Assembly (NCBI GenBank): GCA_032690845.1
Contig: CM064417.1
Span: 36,400,432-36,464,431 of the forward strand
Reading direction: 5' to 3'
Origin: Eleusine coracana subsp. coracana
Taxonomy: Eukaryota; Streptophyta; Magnoliopsida; Poales; Poaceae
DNA: 64,000 bases
Below are positions 13,223-26,036 of this stretch, piece by piece; within the stretch, counting starts at the first letter, position 1, and every line of letters starts with the position of its first letter. The translations under genes and the position numbers were made by a program. The notes under the pieces were generated by a model. That model had not been told where the DNA came from and made no database searches. It was given only the letters and a program-made list of their open reading frames with translations.

Positions 13223-13950
13223 AAATTATTAAAATTTATTAATTAAATATGTGTGACAAAAAATTTAAACATTCACTATATATATATATATATATTGAAT
13301 ATTACATGAAGTGAAAAATATTATGCAAGATAAAATAAAACAAACATCAAATTATTTTATATATTATTTAACTTTTATCACCATCTAGCCAAAAAATATT
13401 AGAAATTAATTAATTAATTATGTGTAACAAAAAATTTAAATATTAACTAAATATATAAACATTGAAAAATATAATACATGAAGTGAGAAATATTATGCAA
13501 GGTAAAATAAAACAAACATTAAATTATTTATATATTATTTAATTTTTATCAAGAGATAATAAAATAATTAACATCCCTCTTGCCCTAATACTACTTTCTC
13601 TCTCTTTTAAAAACCAAACTAGATCTAGATTCCCATTGTCGTAAAACAAGCTAAATATAATAATTTTTTGTGTAGTGATGAAAAGAGATGATGTATGCCT
13701 TCATAAACTTCAACTATAACCAAGTAGAACCATCCAAATCAAACGAATTTAGCTAAAATTTGATGAAAACCTAACAAACTTAAAACCCAAAATTCTACTT
13801 GATCTCAAAATGAGAGCACAAAAAAACCAATGAGATGAGTTCCCCTTACCTCAGAGAGCAAATTTCTACAAAAAAAAACCAACTCAAAACCTTTCCCCCT
13901 TGATTTTCGTGATTTGCCCAAATTTTCAGGCCGCCACTGTTCGAGTGAGT
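13223..13950. other. AT-rich 5' region of the CACTA transposase gene
   Basis: This is very AT-rich sequence containing two diverged copies of a segment (about 13225-13375 and 13405-13550) with AATTTAAAYATT and CAAACATYAAATTATTT. A (TA)n run lies at about 13278-13297. It probably carries the transposase promoter, but I cannot mark a TATA box with confidence. Confidence 0.4.
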
Positions 13951-14222
13951 GCCGGAGCTGTCCGAACATGGCTTTTATAGCCTGGGCACTTTATAGTGGC
14001 GGTTGGCATTGTCAACCGCCCCTAGTATTCCTTACATAGCGGCGGTTGACATTGTCAACTGCCGCTATAAACCTGTACAATATCAACCGCCGCTATAGGG
14101 GGGTCTGTAGCGGCGGCTCACACCGCGGCAGGCCCCCCTAGGCTCTGTAGCAGCGGCTCACTTTGGGCCGCGCCGTTGTGGCCTTTGGGCTACCGCCGCT
14201 ACAGAGCCTATTTGTGGTAGTG
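13951..14222. repeat. CACTA right terminal and subterminal repeat array
   Basis: Several units with GCGGTTG..CAACCGCCG occur between 13985 and 14215, with the terminal TTTGTGGTAGTG. The array mirrors the left one in motif and in pairing of direct and inverted copies. Confidence 0.75.
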
Positions 14223-14501
14223 CAAGATGGGTCACTCCGGGTCTTCATGATGTCATGGTTGTCTGACGATGGTGGCGGCGGCGGCCATAGTTTTGCCGAG
14301 GGAAAACATAGGGCATAGATAGCAGGGTAGGGTTTGTCTTATATATGGTGAGAAGGGAGTTGGTTCAACAGATGGACTCATTGTGCAACGTTCCATCTCC
14401 TCGAAACCAAAGCAGTGGCTCCGTGGTTATATGAATTAGGGAAAATTTTAATTATATTAATATTAAAATAGATTTTACAAGTGAAAAATTGGGATGTTAC
14501 A

Positions 14502-15870
14502 TCAGCGCACAGAGCTTGCCGATCGGCACGGAGGCTTTTGCGTGGGAAACTTAGTGGCTGTAGAGCAGGAAAGAGATGACATGTTTAGTGAGTAACTAGA
14601 TAATCAACTAGTTGAGTTCGTAACAGTGAAGTATAAGCTATTAGCGTTATAAATGAAATTGCTTGGTATAAGAAGTCATGAGTGATCAATGAAGATACTT
14701 TTCGGAGGGTCTCCTGTCACGAGCAGTCCCCGTAATCTTATCTACGACTTCTTTCTATGCGTATTTCTACAAGTAAAGCTGATTCAATACAAGATCCTAA
14801 ATACTAACCTAATCACCATGACTAAGATAGCAATCTAAGTACTTAGCCTATATACTAAGTAAGGATTAAGCACATGCAAGAATCATCAAACCCTGGGGTT
14901 GCAAATATCCAAAACCATTCATCAACATAATAGACATAACCTCGATACAATACGTAGTACAAGATTCATCACCATCTAGTAGGCCTACCTTAATGGATCA
15001 CCTCGAGCATGAGTGGTTCTTGAACTTCCAAGCCAATAATCTTGGGATCATCGACTTGGCTAGGTTAGCCAAGGTAAACCTAGCAACTAGAGGTGTGAAG
15101 AATGAGGCAAAACCTTGGTGGCTCTAATTCAATTTTTGTTGTCCCTCTGGCGGCGTCTACCTCCTAGTTTAGGGTTTTCAAGTATTTGTAAGGGTCTTGC
15201 TCGAGATAGAGTCGGTTTCTTAGGAAAAAGTCAGGTGCCGATCAACACCGGGGCGTGCCAGTCAGCACAGTCCGTGTCTGGCCTGAGTTGTCTTATAAGT
15301 TGGTTCCCAAGTCTTATGAAGCTTCCATGTAGATCCTTTCACCAAATTCCTTCAAAGTAAAGTCTTGTATTACACATTTAAGATCTCGAAGTTTCCTTTT
15401 ATATCTTTATGAAGCATATCTCCAAAATTTATGTGAATATCTTACTTCTCGAAGGTTCTGAGGAGTGGACCAGCCTTGATCAGCCCAAATTACCTATGTG
15501 CCGGTCGGCACATGGGCCGTGCCGGTTCGCACCTAGGCCTTCTCTTCTACAATTTATCTCTTTTGGATCCAAGTCCACTAGAAATGTCCCAAATTGTTGC
15601 TTTTCACCTGTTTTTGCAATTGTTCTCCAGAACAACAATTGTACGAATATTCTACCATTTTCAGGGGTAGGCTCCTGTAACAATGATATTTAAACTCTAA
15701 ACAAGACGCTTTTAATGCATAAAATGGCATGCTAACTAGCATCAACAGCCATATGGTTGAGCGGTGGTCACCATATTGTACGGTGACTATACTCAGAGGG
15801 CGCCATACTATACGGTGGTACATTACGGCGGTTTGTTCTTAGTTTTGCTAGCTTTTTGGCAACGGCTAGT
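14502..15870. other. Repeat debris, no gene recognised
   Basis: Short frames here (15115-15360, 15409-15693) have no recognisable domain. The motif GTGCCGGTCGGCAC and relatives recur near 14515, 15235, 15255, 15500 and 15520, in a style seen in untranslated parts of LTR elements. The segment ends in sequence leading into the copia-type LTR fragment. Confidence 0.35.
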
Positions 15871-15875
15871 GGAGT

Positions 15876-16306
15876 AGTTAGAGACTATATATAGTTGTTG
15901 TTGGGGTCTTTCTGACCTTTCTTGGCCATTTGGATAGCGGGGCAAACTTAGGGAGAGTCAAGAGGAGAAGAGAAGACACTAGAGCAAATATTGAAGCTAT
16001 CTTTTGAGTGTCTTGGAGAGTAACACAAGAACACCCCGTATCTCTAGCCTAGGAGAAGTTGTAGATAGGAACAATGTTGTTACTCTTGGTCTATGGCAAG
16101 TCCTATACCGGTTAGGAGTCAGGTTTTGAGCCTATCGTAACGTGATGTGTTGTGAAGGTTGTCATAAGAGCGTAGCCGAACAATCAATAAGCATTGTGAG
16201 AGAGCACCCACATGTGCACTCCAGGAGTGCAGTAAGTCATTGAGAGAGGCAAGCTTATGCTCGAGGAGTCGAGGACTCGATGAGAAGTGGTCACGCATCC
16301 ATGCCG
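15876..16306 (+). repeat. Copia-type LTR fragment (left copy)
   Basis: This matches 23457-23905 over its whole length, starting at GGAGTARTTRGAGACTATAT and ending at CACGCAWCCATGCCGTCA, where homology stops abruptly. It shows that a second LTR of the same family lies to the left of the decayed copia genes, but its 3' half is missing. Confidence 0.7.
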
Positions 16307-17440
16307 TCATTCCGCTTCCGTCCCTTCAGGGGGCCTCCTGGCCATGCACACCAGAGTGTCTTCTGACACCCCGGCATAGCAGGAGGCGCCCATGGCAACC
16401 GCCAAGGCTCGCCGGCACCGCCGGCACTCTCTAGCACCACTAGCAGCACTTCATCACCATCCTCAGTGCCCTCCACGCCGCCGTACAACAACGACATCAT
16501 CAACAGCGTGGACCGTGAGCTGCTGCCTCTTCCAACCCCCTCCGGGGAAGTGCGTCTGCTGACGCCGACTCCACCCACTGAGGGGCCTTCACACTGCCTT
16601 GTCTTCCGCATCCACCGCTAGGGAGACCTCCCCAGCAGCATTGTCGTCATCAACCCCCCATCTAGGGAGGTTCTAGACCTCAACCGTTCGATGACGGTTG
16701 TTGGCTTTGGCCCTCAGGTAGGACCACCGCCCACCATGGCGGCCAAGTGTGGAGTGGTGCCCTTATTCAGCACATCACTGGCATCCTCCTCAGAGGCTAC
16801 GGCGGCACCCACTGGACCTCCTCCTTCTGCACTTCCATCGCCGGCTCACCTCCTCTGAGGGACCGACCGCATCGCAGCCACTGACTATCGTCCAGGAATT
16901 CATCACGACACCTAGAGCCAGCATCGCTAGGCTTCTCCTCCAACAACTAAGCGCGCTTCAGCGCATGGGAGGGGAAAGAGGGGAGGAAGAAGCACCAGAT
17001 CTAGCCGGTACCTGGGCGGATCTGGCACCCATAACCATGTCAGGCCCTCGGTCACGAAGACCACTCCGGACCTCAGCCTCGGCCACGTCGAGCCTACGCG
17101 TCGGGCCTCGCCGGCCACGCCGGGTGCGCTAGGTGCACGTAGGCCATGGCAGGCTGCGCCAGCCCGCGGTGGCTACATCAAGCCGCGCCAGGTAACGGCG
17201 AATTTGGACCGTGTCGGCCAGTGGCGGCGGTAGCATGGGACGGGATGGGGAGGAGAAACGGTTAGGGTTGGAACCCTAAACCCCCCCCCCCACCACCACC
17301 ACCACCCATATTATACCCCCCCCCCCTCGTTATGGGCTGAGAAAGAAGAAAAGCCCGCAAGCTAAAAAGAAAATGAAAAAAAAGGGTGGGGGGACGGCCT
17401 AGCGCAAGGAGCAAAGGCCCTCACGCTTTTGCAAAATTAC
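16307..17440. other. GC-rich block of unknown origin
   Basis: GC content and CpG density are far above the neighbours. One + frame from about 16470 to 16850 is largely open and Pro/Thr/Ser-rich, with single stops, and another (16749-17132) is open for 127 residues. I recognise no domain. C-runs at 17281-17292 and 17322-17329 and CACCACCAC tracts follow. It could be a captured host fragment or the 5' part of another element. Confidence 0.3.
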
Positions 17441-18304
17441 ATTTCTCTTTTACTCAGTTATTTTAGTTCTAAAATGTTATGCTTTAGACCTGTAGTTTTC
17501 TGTATTAGTGATGCACCTTGTAAAATATTTGTGTAAGGTTTGTATCTAGACCCTTAGGTCTAGTATTAGCACCTAATTATTTTAAGAATGCTATTATTTA
17601 TATTACTGCAGTAATATTGTCTTCACAAATATTTTATTTGACCTTCCGGTCTTAATTTTTACATATTTCCTAGCTTTCAATCAGCTGAAACCTTTTAGTA
17701 AAAGGTTTGTTACTTTATGTTTTGATTTTTTTTTATAGGATTATCTATATAATAATTATAAACCATTAGATCTAGATCTAATGGCTCTAGGAGGTGACTT
17801 AAAGTTGTCTAAACTTTTAGTCAGCTGAAAATTAGAAAGTTCCTAATTTTTATGACATACAAAAAAATAACATATTATATATATGACTCCTCATTATGTA
17901 ATAAATATCATTCTACTTTATTAAATTAAGTAGATAACATGCAAAATAATTTAAAGGTATATTCAAATAATTTTGGACCCAATAAAATAATGAAACAATT
18001 CATATAATATAATATTATAAATTGTGATCCATTATTAAAGGTTTACATCATTTCTATGATGATCACCTTATAAATCATACATCCAAAATTACTACAAAAT
18101 AATGACTATGTGTTGTTAAATCGTATGTTCCTTCCGAAATTTTACAACATATTAGTAGCAATTACATTGCTCACTTTGTGGCCCATATACTTATAATTGA
18201 AACAAGATTCTCTTGTATTCAAATAATTTACATGATTACAACACCACATATTACTTAATTTACCACAGTAAATTAATTCCATACATGATTATCTCATGTA
18301 GTAT
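17441..18304. other. AT-rich stretch before the copia gag
   Basis: The position fits a 5' LTR and leader of the copia element, but it does not match the right-hand LTR at 23456-24486, and no TGGTATCAGAGC primer site is visible. Nothing coding is seen. Confidence 0.3.
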
Positions 18305-21300
18305 ATGGCTCATATTGCCAACACGGATTTCACTAAACTTGCACCAGATGGTAATAACTATCTGACATGGGCTACTGATGTAAAGATCTATCTTTCATCC
18401 AAAGGTTGGATAGGCGCTATCCAGCAGGCCGATCTCAATAACCAAGAACGAGCCCAAGCAATTCCAGACACAACCAAATTTGTTGCATTACACTTTATGC
18501 GGCACCATCTCCATCATGATCTCAAAAATGAGTCGATGATGGAAGACGATCCATGGGCTCTTTGGGTTGCACTCAAAGACAGATATGAACAACAAAAGGC
18601 GGTAATTCTGCCTGAAGCAAAGCGAGAATGGTCGCTACTTCATCTCATGGATTTCAAATTAGTCACAGAGTACAACTCTGCTGTTCACAAGATTTGCTCC
18701 AAGCTTCATTTTTGTGATCAACCAGTGGATGATGCAGAGATGATCGAAAAGATCTTGTCCACATTTCTCCCCTCAAACCGGTTGTTGCAACAGCAATAAC
18801 TAGAATAGAGGATACACCAGGTATTCTGAACTAATCTACAATCTACCTCAAGCAGAAAAGCATGATGAGCTCTTAACAAAGAACCATCAAATGCGCCCTG
18901 TGGGTGCTGCTCTACTGCCGGAAGTACACGACAATGTTCAGAATAACAACAACTCTAGTGGAAAGAAGAAGAAACACTTCAAGGGGAAATGGGCCAAGAA
19001 TAAGAGACAGAATAATCGGGGTCCTTACAAAGGTAAAGGCACTTTCAAGAAACCAATCAAAAATGACAACTCACAAGTTTGTCAAAGATGTGGTTGTAAT
19101 AATCATATTACAAATAAGTGCCATACCTAAACATTTGGTTGAATTATACCAACAATCCATTGGCAACGGCAAACAAGTTAAAGGGGATAAGTTTGAAGCT
19201 CACTTCAACACTCAACCTATAAAGGCAAGTTGCTCCAAAGAAGTTCCAGTGGAACAAGAGGACATCATGATCCCACAAGAATTGGAGAACTTCACAAAGG
19301 TTGACGACATGATCATGGAATTTCAATCCAATGACATGTTTGGAGACCTCATATAGTCTCTATATACCCCAAGACTTAGTTTATGTTAGCTATACTATAG
19401 TATGTGTGTATTATGTTGTAAAATAAATGTTGTCATTTTATGTTGCAGATTGTATTAAGACATATGCTACTTAATATAGTATGTATTATATAATCTTTGA
19501 GTCAAATCTAAATACATTTGATTTACTCATTATAGATTATCTTACGGGATCAATCCAAATGGAGGATGAAATTTGCTTAGTGGATAGCTGCACCACTAAC
19601 ACTATACTCAGGGAAATGAAATATTTCCAAACTCTAACTATATAAAAGTAAGGGTAATGTCACGACCAATGCAGGCTGTGATGTTGTGATTGTTAGTTCG
19701 GGTCGAGCCACAATCATTTTGCCTATGGGTACACAAATCATAATTAAGGATGCACTCCTGTATTCTGACTCAACTAGTACCCTACTAAGTCATAAAGATA
19801 TCCGTCGTAATGGTTTCCATGTTGAAACACATAATGACAACAAAGATGAATTTCTATTCATTACAAAAAACAACACATAGAACAAGAAAGTGCTTGAACA
19901 AATACTTTCATCATCTATTGGATTGTACTATACATACATCAAACCCATACAACATGTTGCATATAAGATAATTTTTCAAAATCTTGATATCTTCAAGATT
20001 TAACATGATCGCCTTGGTCATCCTAGAATAGGGATGATGCAAAAAATTATCAGCAATTCAATTGGTCATCAACTACAAAATACAAAGTTTCCCAAACCTT
20101 TAGATTTTGTGTGCACTGCATGTGTCACAGGGAAATTGATTTTAAGACCCTCTTATCTTAAAATTAAGGGTGAACCATTACAATTTCTTGAACGCATTCA
20201 AGGAGATATTTGTGGGCCTATACATCCATTAACTAGACCATTTAGGTACTTCATGGTACTTATTGATGCATCAACTTGATGCTCACATGTATGTCTACTA
20301 TCAATTAGAAACCATGATTTTTCAAGGTTAATTGCTCAAATTATCAAATTAAAAGCACATTATCCCAAACAAGGGATACCATTAGATTGGATAATGCCAC
20401 TGAATTTTCTTCAAGAGCATTCAATGACTATTATATGGCTCTAGGCATAAATATAGAGTACTTTGTGCCTTATATACATACACAAAATGGATTAGCCGAA
20501 TCTCTTATCAAGAGAATAAAATTAATTGCAAGACCATTGTTACAGAATTGTAATTTACCAACATTGTCTTGGGGACATGCGGTTTTACACACCGTAGAAT
20601 TGATCCAAATCGGACCTACTACATATCATATGGCTTCCCTGTTGCAGTTAGTATGTGAAAACCAACCATGTATTTCTCATCTACGAAAATTCGGTTCTTG
20701 TAGTTAGTACGTGGAAATCAACCAAGAATTTCCTGTCTGCAAAAATTCGGTTGCGTTGTATACATACCGATATCACCACCGCAGCGTACATCAATGGGCC
20801 CCCATAGAAAATTAGGGATATATGTGGCGTATAAATCTTTGTCAATCACAAAATACATTGAGCCTCTTATAGGGGACTTATTCACTGCCCGGTACACTAA
20901 TTGGATCTTTGATGAGGACAATTTCCCGACATTAGGGGGAGATAATATGTACCAAAAAGAATGCTAGCAAATAAATTGGAATGTCATAGGTATTTAATCC
21001 TTAGATCCACGTACTATCGCATCTGAACATGAAGTTGAAAGGATTATCAATTTGCAAAACATTGCAAATAACCTGCCAAATGCATTTATTGACTATAAAG
21101 GTGTCACAAAATCACACAATCCCGCTACCAATGTACCAGAAAGAGTGGAGGTACTAACTAAAATCACTCAACCCCCAAATCAAAATAAGAGGGGGAGAAG
21201 TACGTTTACAAGGGATAATGCTCCACCAAAGCCTCCACAGAAACCAAGGAAGACTACTTCCAAAACAGTAAATGCAAATCAACATCAAGTTGATAGATAC

Positions 21301-22177
21301 CAATTGGACAATGACAATTCATATGGATGTTCAACAGATACATCACATACCCAGCACAAATGTGCGCACAAATATAGATGTTGGGACATTAGAAGACCCC
21401 AACTCTATCGTCATGGGAAAACATGATGAGTTAGAAGGGCTAAAAGAAATTTCCATCAATTACATTGATTCTGGAAAATCATTCAATAGAAAGACTACAA
21501 TTGTCGACATTCATTTTTCTTCCAAGATTGCAAGTGACCTTTAACCCGATCCAGAACCTAAGACCATGGCAGAGTGTCAATGACACTCGGACTGGATCAA
21601 ATAGAAGGAAGCAATCGAGGCAGAATTGCTCTTGCTCAAGAAATGAGAGGTATTTACTGCAATAATGCCTACTACTCGAAACATCTTCCCTGTGGGATCA
21701 AAATGGGTTTTCGTACGTAAAAGGAATGACAACAATGAGGTGGTGAGATACAAAGCGAGGCTTGTAGCAGAAGGGTTCATGCAGAGACCCGACATCAATT
21801 TTGATGAAACATATTCTCCAGTTATGAGTGGTATAACATTTTGATACTTAATATCATTGGCAGTACAAAAAGGTCTATCTATGCATCTCATGGTCCAAGT
21901 CGGTTTTACACCTTCCATATTAAGCACCGATTTTTAAAAATAATAACTCTCATGTCTGGAGTCCAAATGAAACAAACTCTGACTCTATCCCATAGCTCTC
22001 AAAAAGTTCTACAACTTTAGTATTCAATGGATTCACAGATTCGTAAGTATTTGTATCCAAATATATAATGTAAAAATATTTGTTCTGATTCAGACTTCTC
22101 TACGCACGTCTCCTTGCGGGACATATATCTCATAGCTCCAAAGTCCAAATAAAAAATTAGTTACATAATATATTTAT

Positions 22178-22232
<55 letters not shown>

Positions 22233-23366
22233 GTTCATGAAGGGCTTAAAATTCTGAATCAAAATCAAAATTGTAACATGTATTGTGTAAAGCTTAAAAA
22301 GTCATTGTATGGCTTAAAGCAATCGGGAAGAATGTGATACAACCGACTAACTGGATTTTGTACATCTCGATGTATTTTGATGATCTCAACATCATAGAAA
22401 ATACAGAAGAAATTGATGAAGCATGAAATCATCTCAAGACGGAATTCGGGATGAAAGATTTGGGTCAAACCAAATTTTGCTTAGGTCTTCAACTTGAGCA
22501 TCTCCCTACAGTGATACAAATACATCAGTCTGCATACATTCAGAAAATATTGGAGAAATCAATATGGATAAATATTATCCTTCCAAAACACCTATGGTCG
22601 TTTGATCTCTTGACATGAATAAAGATCAATTCAGACCAAGAGACGAAGATAAAGAGATATTGGGACCGAGGTTTCATATCTTAGTGCCATTGGAACGGTT
22701 ATGTATATTGCAAATTGCACCAGACCCGATATCATATTTGCAGTAAATTTACTAGCTAGACATAGCGCGGCTCCAACAAAACACCATTGGGCGGGAGTTA
22801 AAAATATCTTTAGATATCTCCAAGGCACAAAAGATCTTGGTTTATTCTACAGATTTAATCAAGATAAAACTATATTTGGATATACTTATGCTGGCTATCT
22901 ATCTGATCTCCATAATGTCATATCACAAACAGGGTTTGTATTTTTACATGGTGGAACAGCTATATCATGGAAGTCATCAAAACAGACATTAGTAGCCACA
23001 TCAACAAATCATTCTGAAATAATTACATTATATGAAGCTTCATGTGAATATGTTTATCTTCGTAGAATGATAAATCACAAACAACAGTCATGTGATATTG
23101 GTCCTATCAAGGAATCGACGATTATCTATAAAGATAATTCTGCTTGTATTGCATAAATGAATACAGGTTATATAAAGAGTAATATCACAAAACATATTTC
23201 TCCTAAACTATTTTACCCACATGAGTTACAACAAAACGGGAAAGTAGAAATATTCCAAATAAAATCATGTGACAATCTTGTAGATTTGTTCACAAAGTCT
23301 CTACCAACAACATTATTTCAGAAATATGTTCATGGAATAGGTATGAGACGACTCAAAGATTTGTAA
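18305..23366 (+). pseudogene. Ty1/copia gag-pol, heavily decayed
   Basis: The gag start is clear: MAHIANTDFTKLAPDGNNY at 18305, open to 18799. A Lys-rich stretch follows with a zinc knuckle CQRCGCNNHITNKC (about 19079-19120). A protease remnant (about 19544-19880) comes next, then integrase (20034-20707, with YFMVLIDAST and the DNATEFSS and NGLAESLI signatures) and reverse transcriptase (KWVFVRKRNDNN and RYKARLVAEGF near 21700-21790; KSLYGLKQSGRM near 22300). An RNase H part (22701-23366, ending VHGIGMRRLKDL) completes the order gag-PR-IN-RT-RH, typical of copia. Many stops and frame changes break it. About 325 bp of unrelated sequence with an AT microsatellite splits the RT (about 21903-22228). 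A GGGGGAGTAA purine tract follows the last stop. Confidence 0.9.
22172..22228. repeat. (AT)n microsatellite
   Basis: This is a run of AT dinucleotides close to the right edge of the sequence that interrupts the copia reverse transcriptase. Confidence 0.9.
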
Positions 23367-23455
23367 TGATTAGGGGGAGTAAATCACGCTACTATAACCT
23401 ATCCATGATACTCAAATCATAGAGAGGTTGTAGAGAGGATTATTAGGGGGAGTAA

Positions 23456-24486
23456 TTGGAGACTATATATAGTTGTTGTTGGGGTCTTTATGACCTCTCT
23501 TGCCCATTTGGATAGCTAGGCAAACTTGGGGAGAGCCAAGAGAAGAGAAGAGGAGACACTAGAGCAAATATTGAATCTATCTTTGAGTGTCTTGGAAAGT
23601 AACAAAAGAGCATCTCATGTTTCTAGCCCAAGAGAGGTTGTAGAGAGGATTATTAGTGTTGTTACTCTTGGTCTATGGCAAGGCCTAGATCGGTTAGGTG
23701 TCCGGAATCGAGCCTATCGTATCGTGACGTGTTGTGAAAGCCGTCACAAGTTTGTACAAGGTTTGAGCTCGCCTTTGAAAGGAGCATTGTGAGAGAGAGA
23801 GTCCGTGCATGCATTCCGAGAATGTAGCAAGTCCTTGATGGAGGCAAGCTTATGCTCGAGGAGTCAAGGACTCGATGAGCAATGGTCACGCAACCATGCC
23901 GTCACTCTAGGAGTGATACAGACTTGTGTGCAAGGACTCCATGATTGGTGGCAGGAGGGTTCAATACTCCGGTGGGAGTCGATCCAACGAGGACTAGGGG
24001 GAGGCGTCATCCTCTCGATACCTTGGGCTAAAAATCAAGGAGCATTCTCTAAACCCCTCCTTTACTTACGGTCTTTAATTTTGCACTTGTGTGTAAGTAG
24101 AGATAGGGCTGCTATGTGGCTACTTGTTTATTGATTGTTCGGCTACGCTCTTAGTGCTTGTTGTTGCTCTTAATCCTTGTGCAACTTGTGCCCTTTTATC
24201 TTGTCTCTAGTTTTAGCTAAGTAGACTTGTATGCATAGGATCCTTGATAGCTAGGTGTGTTGATTGGTTGCTTGGTTTAATTACTAGCTTGCATAGGAGT
24301 TATATTAGTGTGTGACTCACTAGTATATATAGTTTGTTGTTAACTTTCTAGGATCATACATCATGCTAGTGTTCTCTCTCTAGTATTTCTTAGGAGTTAT
24401 TTTGAGTGCTCGGTTTAGAAGTTAGCGTAAAAGTTATTCGTGCGAGTTCCTGATTTGACCCCCTTCTTGGTCACTCGATCCTTACA
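23456..24486 (+). repeat. Copia-type 3' LTR (right copy, about 1.03 kb)
   Basis: It follows the purine tract TTAGGGGGAGTAA (about 23442-23454). Its first 450 bp match 15876-16306. The end at CTCGATCCTTACA is fixed by comparison: from 24487 onward the sequence matches the arabinogalactan-peptide repeat unit (compare 44900). So the LTR end sits exactly at the edge of unit 1. Confidence 0.7.
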
Positions 24487-26036
24487 GAAGGTAAATATGA
24501 CTCGGTTGGCAGGTCTCTAGCTTATACATGAAAACAGTTTTTGTGGTTTATTTTGGTTTACTCAGGTATATCTAGAAAATAGTTTAGCAAAACATCTTCT
24601 TACTGGCTATGCAAGTGATTTTTTAACAAAAGATCTAGAATATTGTCCGGTATATATTAATAAATAAGGAGAAATTAGGGTTTTACATGCACAAGGTACG
24701 CACACATCTCTCCTTCTCCTTGCACAACTAGACCGATTGGCAAGACACATTCCAAGCAAGGCACTACTTGCTACTTTGGAAGGGGCCTAAGCTTCTGATA
24801 TGTTTCGCCCCTGCTGTGATCCCGGTGCGTGCTTCATCTTGGAGCTCGGTCAACAGATGGCGAATTGGTTTTTCCTGCTCATGAAAGACTCGCATGTTTC
24901 ATTCGTTCCATACTGTCCACGCGACAAGCATGGTTATCGATCTTAGGCCATGTGCAATTTCTTTGCTCCTAGCATCAAAGCTCCCATGCAAATTGATGAA
25001 CCAATTGTGGACATTGACGCTCCAGACCTAGGTGCATGGCTTTAGCTCATGACATTGAAGCCAAGCTGCTATTGTGTCCCAGAGCTCTTGGGTCACCGGG
25101 CATTCAAAGAATAATTGTGCTGTTGTTTCCAGGTTACGACGACAGAGGGTGTAGAAGTATTGATTTGGCCAACCTCTTTGCTATAATCGATCCGTCATCC
25201 AGACACTCTTCTGCGACATGATCCACATGAACACTTTTATTCATGATGGAGCCCATACGCGCAAGATTAATTTTGGCCAAGGTGAGAAAGAGCTTCTTAG
25301 GAATTGCATCTCATACGCTGATCTAGCCGAGTAGACCCCGTTAGATGTGAGCGTCCAAGTTGTCGTCCAAATTATTGTTGGTGTTAATTTTTTAGTTATA
25401 TTTAATCATTCATCTTATTAAAATTTAAAATTTATGATTATATAATATTAAAACATAATTTATAATTTTATATATTTAAATTAATATTTTGTACTAGATG
25501 AGTGGTCAACAATAACAATAATTTTGTAATGGAGTAGTAACATTTATATAGTTTTTGGTTGGGTTGGGATATATATAAATCCATCTGTAGCCTCGCCTTG
25601 AGAAGAAGTTTGAGCTCCAGTTGGACCGGAGTGATTACATTGTCCGAACTGAGGTTTATAGCAGTGCTTACAAGAGAAGTGCTTTATAATATTTGGTGTT
25701 TTGACGAACAACTATAAATATCATGGACATATGCTCAGAGCTGATTTCTCAGCCACACCTTGGAGCTGTGATTGTACATTTCTTTGGCCATCAGCGTAAC
25801 ACAAAACGAATTTAAAAAAAGGAACTTGAAACTTATATGATCAATCACTGGACGCCAGGATAGCGCTTGCATCACTATCTGACTCAGTGTAGCAATGAAA
25901 CCAATTCAGAATCAAAGGAAGAAAAAAATCAGAAGAACTATCACAAGAACATAGTCAAGACTCAAGAACCATGGCTCCTCAAATCACCAGGAAGCCGCAG
26001 CAGCTGAGACCACCATCCACGACAGCGACAGAAGAA

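Larger units (their letters stand above)
4035..14222 (-). mobile_element. CACTA (En/Spm) DNA transposon, decayed
   Basis: The right end reads TTTGTGGTAGTG (14211-14222), the inverse of CACTACCACAAA. The left end reads CACAACAACAAAAAGG, one substitution from a CACTA start. Flanking triplets are AAA on the left (CAA one base further out) and CAA on the right, compatible with a 3-bp target duplication that has mutated. Both ends carry many copies of a subterminal motif containing GCGGTTGAC or its complement. Two minus-strand genes lie inside: a tnp2-type transposase (9916-13195) and a second Ptta/En/Spm-type gene (5750-8128). Both are broken, so the copy is probably immobile by itself. Confidence 0.85.
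1..14501 (-). mobile_element. Internally deleted Ty3/gypsy-like LTR element, split by a CACTA transposon
   Basis: The order on the minus strand is 5' LTR (1806-14501), a 12-base primer-binding site (1791-1802), an internal region of only about 1.45 kb (350-1805), a purine-rich tract just before the 3' LTR, and the end of a 3' LTR (1-349) whose remainder lies left of the window. LTR ends read TGTAACACCC and GGGTGTGACA on the minus strand, so both have TG..CA termini. I see no gag, protease, reverse transcriptase or integrase, so this is a non-autonomous or internally deleted element that would depend on a relative for its proteins. The 5' LTR is about 2.5 kb once the inserted CACTA is subtracted. 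The gypsy assignment rests on LTR style and tRNA-Met priming, not on a polymerase gene. Confidence 0.7.
1806..14501 (-). repeat. 5' LTR, interrupted by CACTA at 4035-14222
   Basis: The + strand begins TGTCACACCCGG at 1806 and ends GGGATGTTACA at 14501, matching the end of the left LTR. The two LTR parts are 1806-4034 and 14223-14501. The part from 1806 to about 4034 has no gene that I can support. Short open frames there (for example 2147-2554 and 3472-3987) have no recognisable domain and look like chance frames. Confidence 0.7.

Noticed and set aside
18305..23366. A plant pararetrovirus insertion
   Set aside because: Integrase and the gag-PR-IN-RT-RH order identify Ty1/copia. No movement-protein or coat-protein part is visible.
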